Source: Trachelipus rathkii
Taxonomy: Eukaryota > Arthropoda > Malacostraca > Isopoda > Trachelipodidae
Length of the DNA: 17,500 nucleotides
Direction of reading: 5' to 3'
NCBI GenBank assembly: GCA_015478945.1
Contig: JABUQX010028448.1
Coordinates: 7,501-25,000 of the forward strand
Shown here: positions 16,878 to 17,500 of the stretch, piece by piece
How positions within the stretch are numbered: the stretch's first letter is position 1
How the letters are laid out: each line of letters opens with the position of its first letter
Made by a program: the position numbers and the translations under genes
Notes under the pieces: model-generated
The model's input: only the letters and a program-made list of their open reading frames with translations
What the model was told of the DNA's origin: nothing
The model's database searches: none

Positions 16878-17473
16878 GAACCACTATGCGTTTACAACTC
16901 AACACTGCACAATAAAGATTGCTGAAGCAATGCAATATGCAAAACACCTTCGCAACTGCACAATAAAGATTATTAAAATGCAATATGCAATATGTTGGTC
17001 CGGCGTTTGTGTTTGAGGAGTAAAGCACAGTGTGTAACGAACGAAAGTTGACACAACCGTTTAAATAAATAAGCGAACCCAGGACATCAAAATTCAATAT
17101 ATATATATTTGTAAATATATAACCTAGCAAATAAGCACTTTAAATATAGCGAAAAATTTCTTTATGCCAAAAAAAAATAGCTCGAATTTTACTCACTAGA
17201 TACTAAAGGCCATATTAATAAAGTATTTATCAAATACGAAGAATTTTAACTCAAAAAATATACGAAAAAGGTTTCAAAATTGCTAAATAAATATGAGAGC
17301 AAATTTCAAATTTAGCAAAAGAACTTATGTCAAATATTCAAAAATGGCAAGAAAATAAATATACGAGAGTAGGAAACAATTTTTCCAAAATAATTTCAAA
17401 TTTGCAAAATTTTAAAGAAATTATCTTACTAAATTGCAAAATTTGTAAGAACAATTTTCCAAAATATAAAAAT
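16878..17473 (-). other. BEL/Pao leader, AT-rich part next to the LTR
   Basis: AT-rich sequence with a small direct repeat: ACTGCACAATAAAGATT at 16904-16920 and again at 16955-16971. From 17300 on there are recurring TTTCAAATTT and GCAAAATTT words. No clear tRNA primer-binding site could be placed beside the putative LTR edge; the minus strand after it reads TAATTTTTATATTTTGG. No gene is visible. Confidence 0.55.
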
Positions 17474-17500
17474 TATGTACTCTCCTCGTTAATTTTAAGA
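17474..17500 (-). repeat. Edge of putative 5' LTR, cut by the window
   Basis: The 19 bases 17474-17492 equal 8072-8090. The following eight bases align with one gap and two mismatches. In the minus-oriented element this is where the 5' LTR would end. Too short for more. Confidence 0.5.

Larger units (their letters stand above)
8072..17500 (-). mobile_element. BEL/Pao LTR retrotransposon, nearly complete, running past the right edge
   Basis: The minus strand encodes, in BEL/Pao order, a gag with a DUF1759-like region, three CCHC zinc knuckles, a DUF1758-type aspartic protease, reverse transcriptase, an A17-type linker, RNase H, an integrase with H-H-C-C zinc domain and DDE core, and DUF5641. 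The 19 bases TTATGTACTCTCCTCGTTA occur at 8072-8090 and at 17474-17492. The next few bases are alignable with one gap, which fits two LTR ends. The right LTR is cut by the window. Single-base frameshifts, two stops and one 11-bp duplication disrupt pol and the gag-pol junction. Confidence 0.93.

Noticed and set aside
15592..17130. Open frames within families B and C, some rich in Cys, Gly and Arg
   Set aside because: They follow the repeat periodicity, change with each repeat family and match no domain I know.
1..17500. Host protein-coding genes, tRNA, rRNA or a bacterial defence system
   Set aside because: Both strands were scanned by eye for splice-supported exons, tRNA-like cloverleaf patterns and known domains; everything recognisable belongs to mobile elements.

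Overview
This window looks like repeat-dense nuclear DNA of an animal. The mix of element classes (a Penelope-like element, RTE-like and Jockey-like non-LTR retrotransposons, a hAT DNA transposon, a BEL/Pao LTR retrotransposon) plus long (TA)n microsatellites suggests an arthropod, perhaps a decapod crustacean. That placement is inference; no host gene, tRNA or rRNA was recognised. Every coding stretch I could identify belongs to a mobile element, and almost all are broken.

Layout. (1) 169-678, minus: end of a Penelope-like element with a GIY-YIG endonuclease. It is followed by a T-rich stretch and a hammerhead-ribozyme-like motif on the plus strand (855-894). (2) About 947-1483: (TA)n microsatellite with a small 30-nt repeat island. 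(3) 1510-3028, minus: decayed RTE-like reverse transcriptase whose 3' end runs into the microsatellite. (4) 3286-7924: hAT-type transposon with a perfect 16-bp terminal inverted repeat, inserted in a second (TA)n tract. Only the C-terminal part of its transposase survives (about 6911-7420), because a Jockey-like LINE (about 3840-6750, plus) sits inside it. (5) About 8072-17500, minus: a BEL/Pao element running past the right edge. From right to left it has the edge of a putative 5' LTR, a 2.6-kb non-coding leader, gag (13466-14818), three zinc knuckles, an aspartic protease, reverse transcriptase, RNase H, integrase, a DUF5641 domain and a putative 3' LTR.

The most distinctive structure is the BEL/Pao leader. 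About 2 kb of it (14902-16877) consists of three successive tandem-repeat families. The middle one carries about 50 copies of the palindrome TGCGCA (hand count), spaced mostly 19-31 nt apart, and is organised into a 389-bp higher-order repeat.

The BEL/Pao coding domains are in canonical order and most catalytic residues are recognisable, yet the reading frame is cut by several one-base shifts, two stops and an 11-bp tandem duplication. Either this is an ageing copy or some one-base shifts are uncorrected assembly errors. The nesting implies that the hAT landed in a microsatellite and the LINE then landed in the hAT. The BEL/Pao element lies beside them, and its age relative to them cannot be read from this window.
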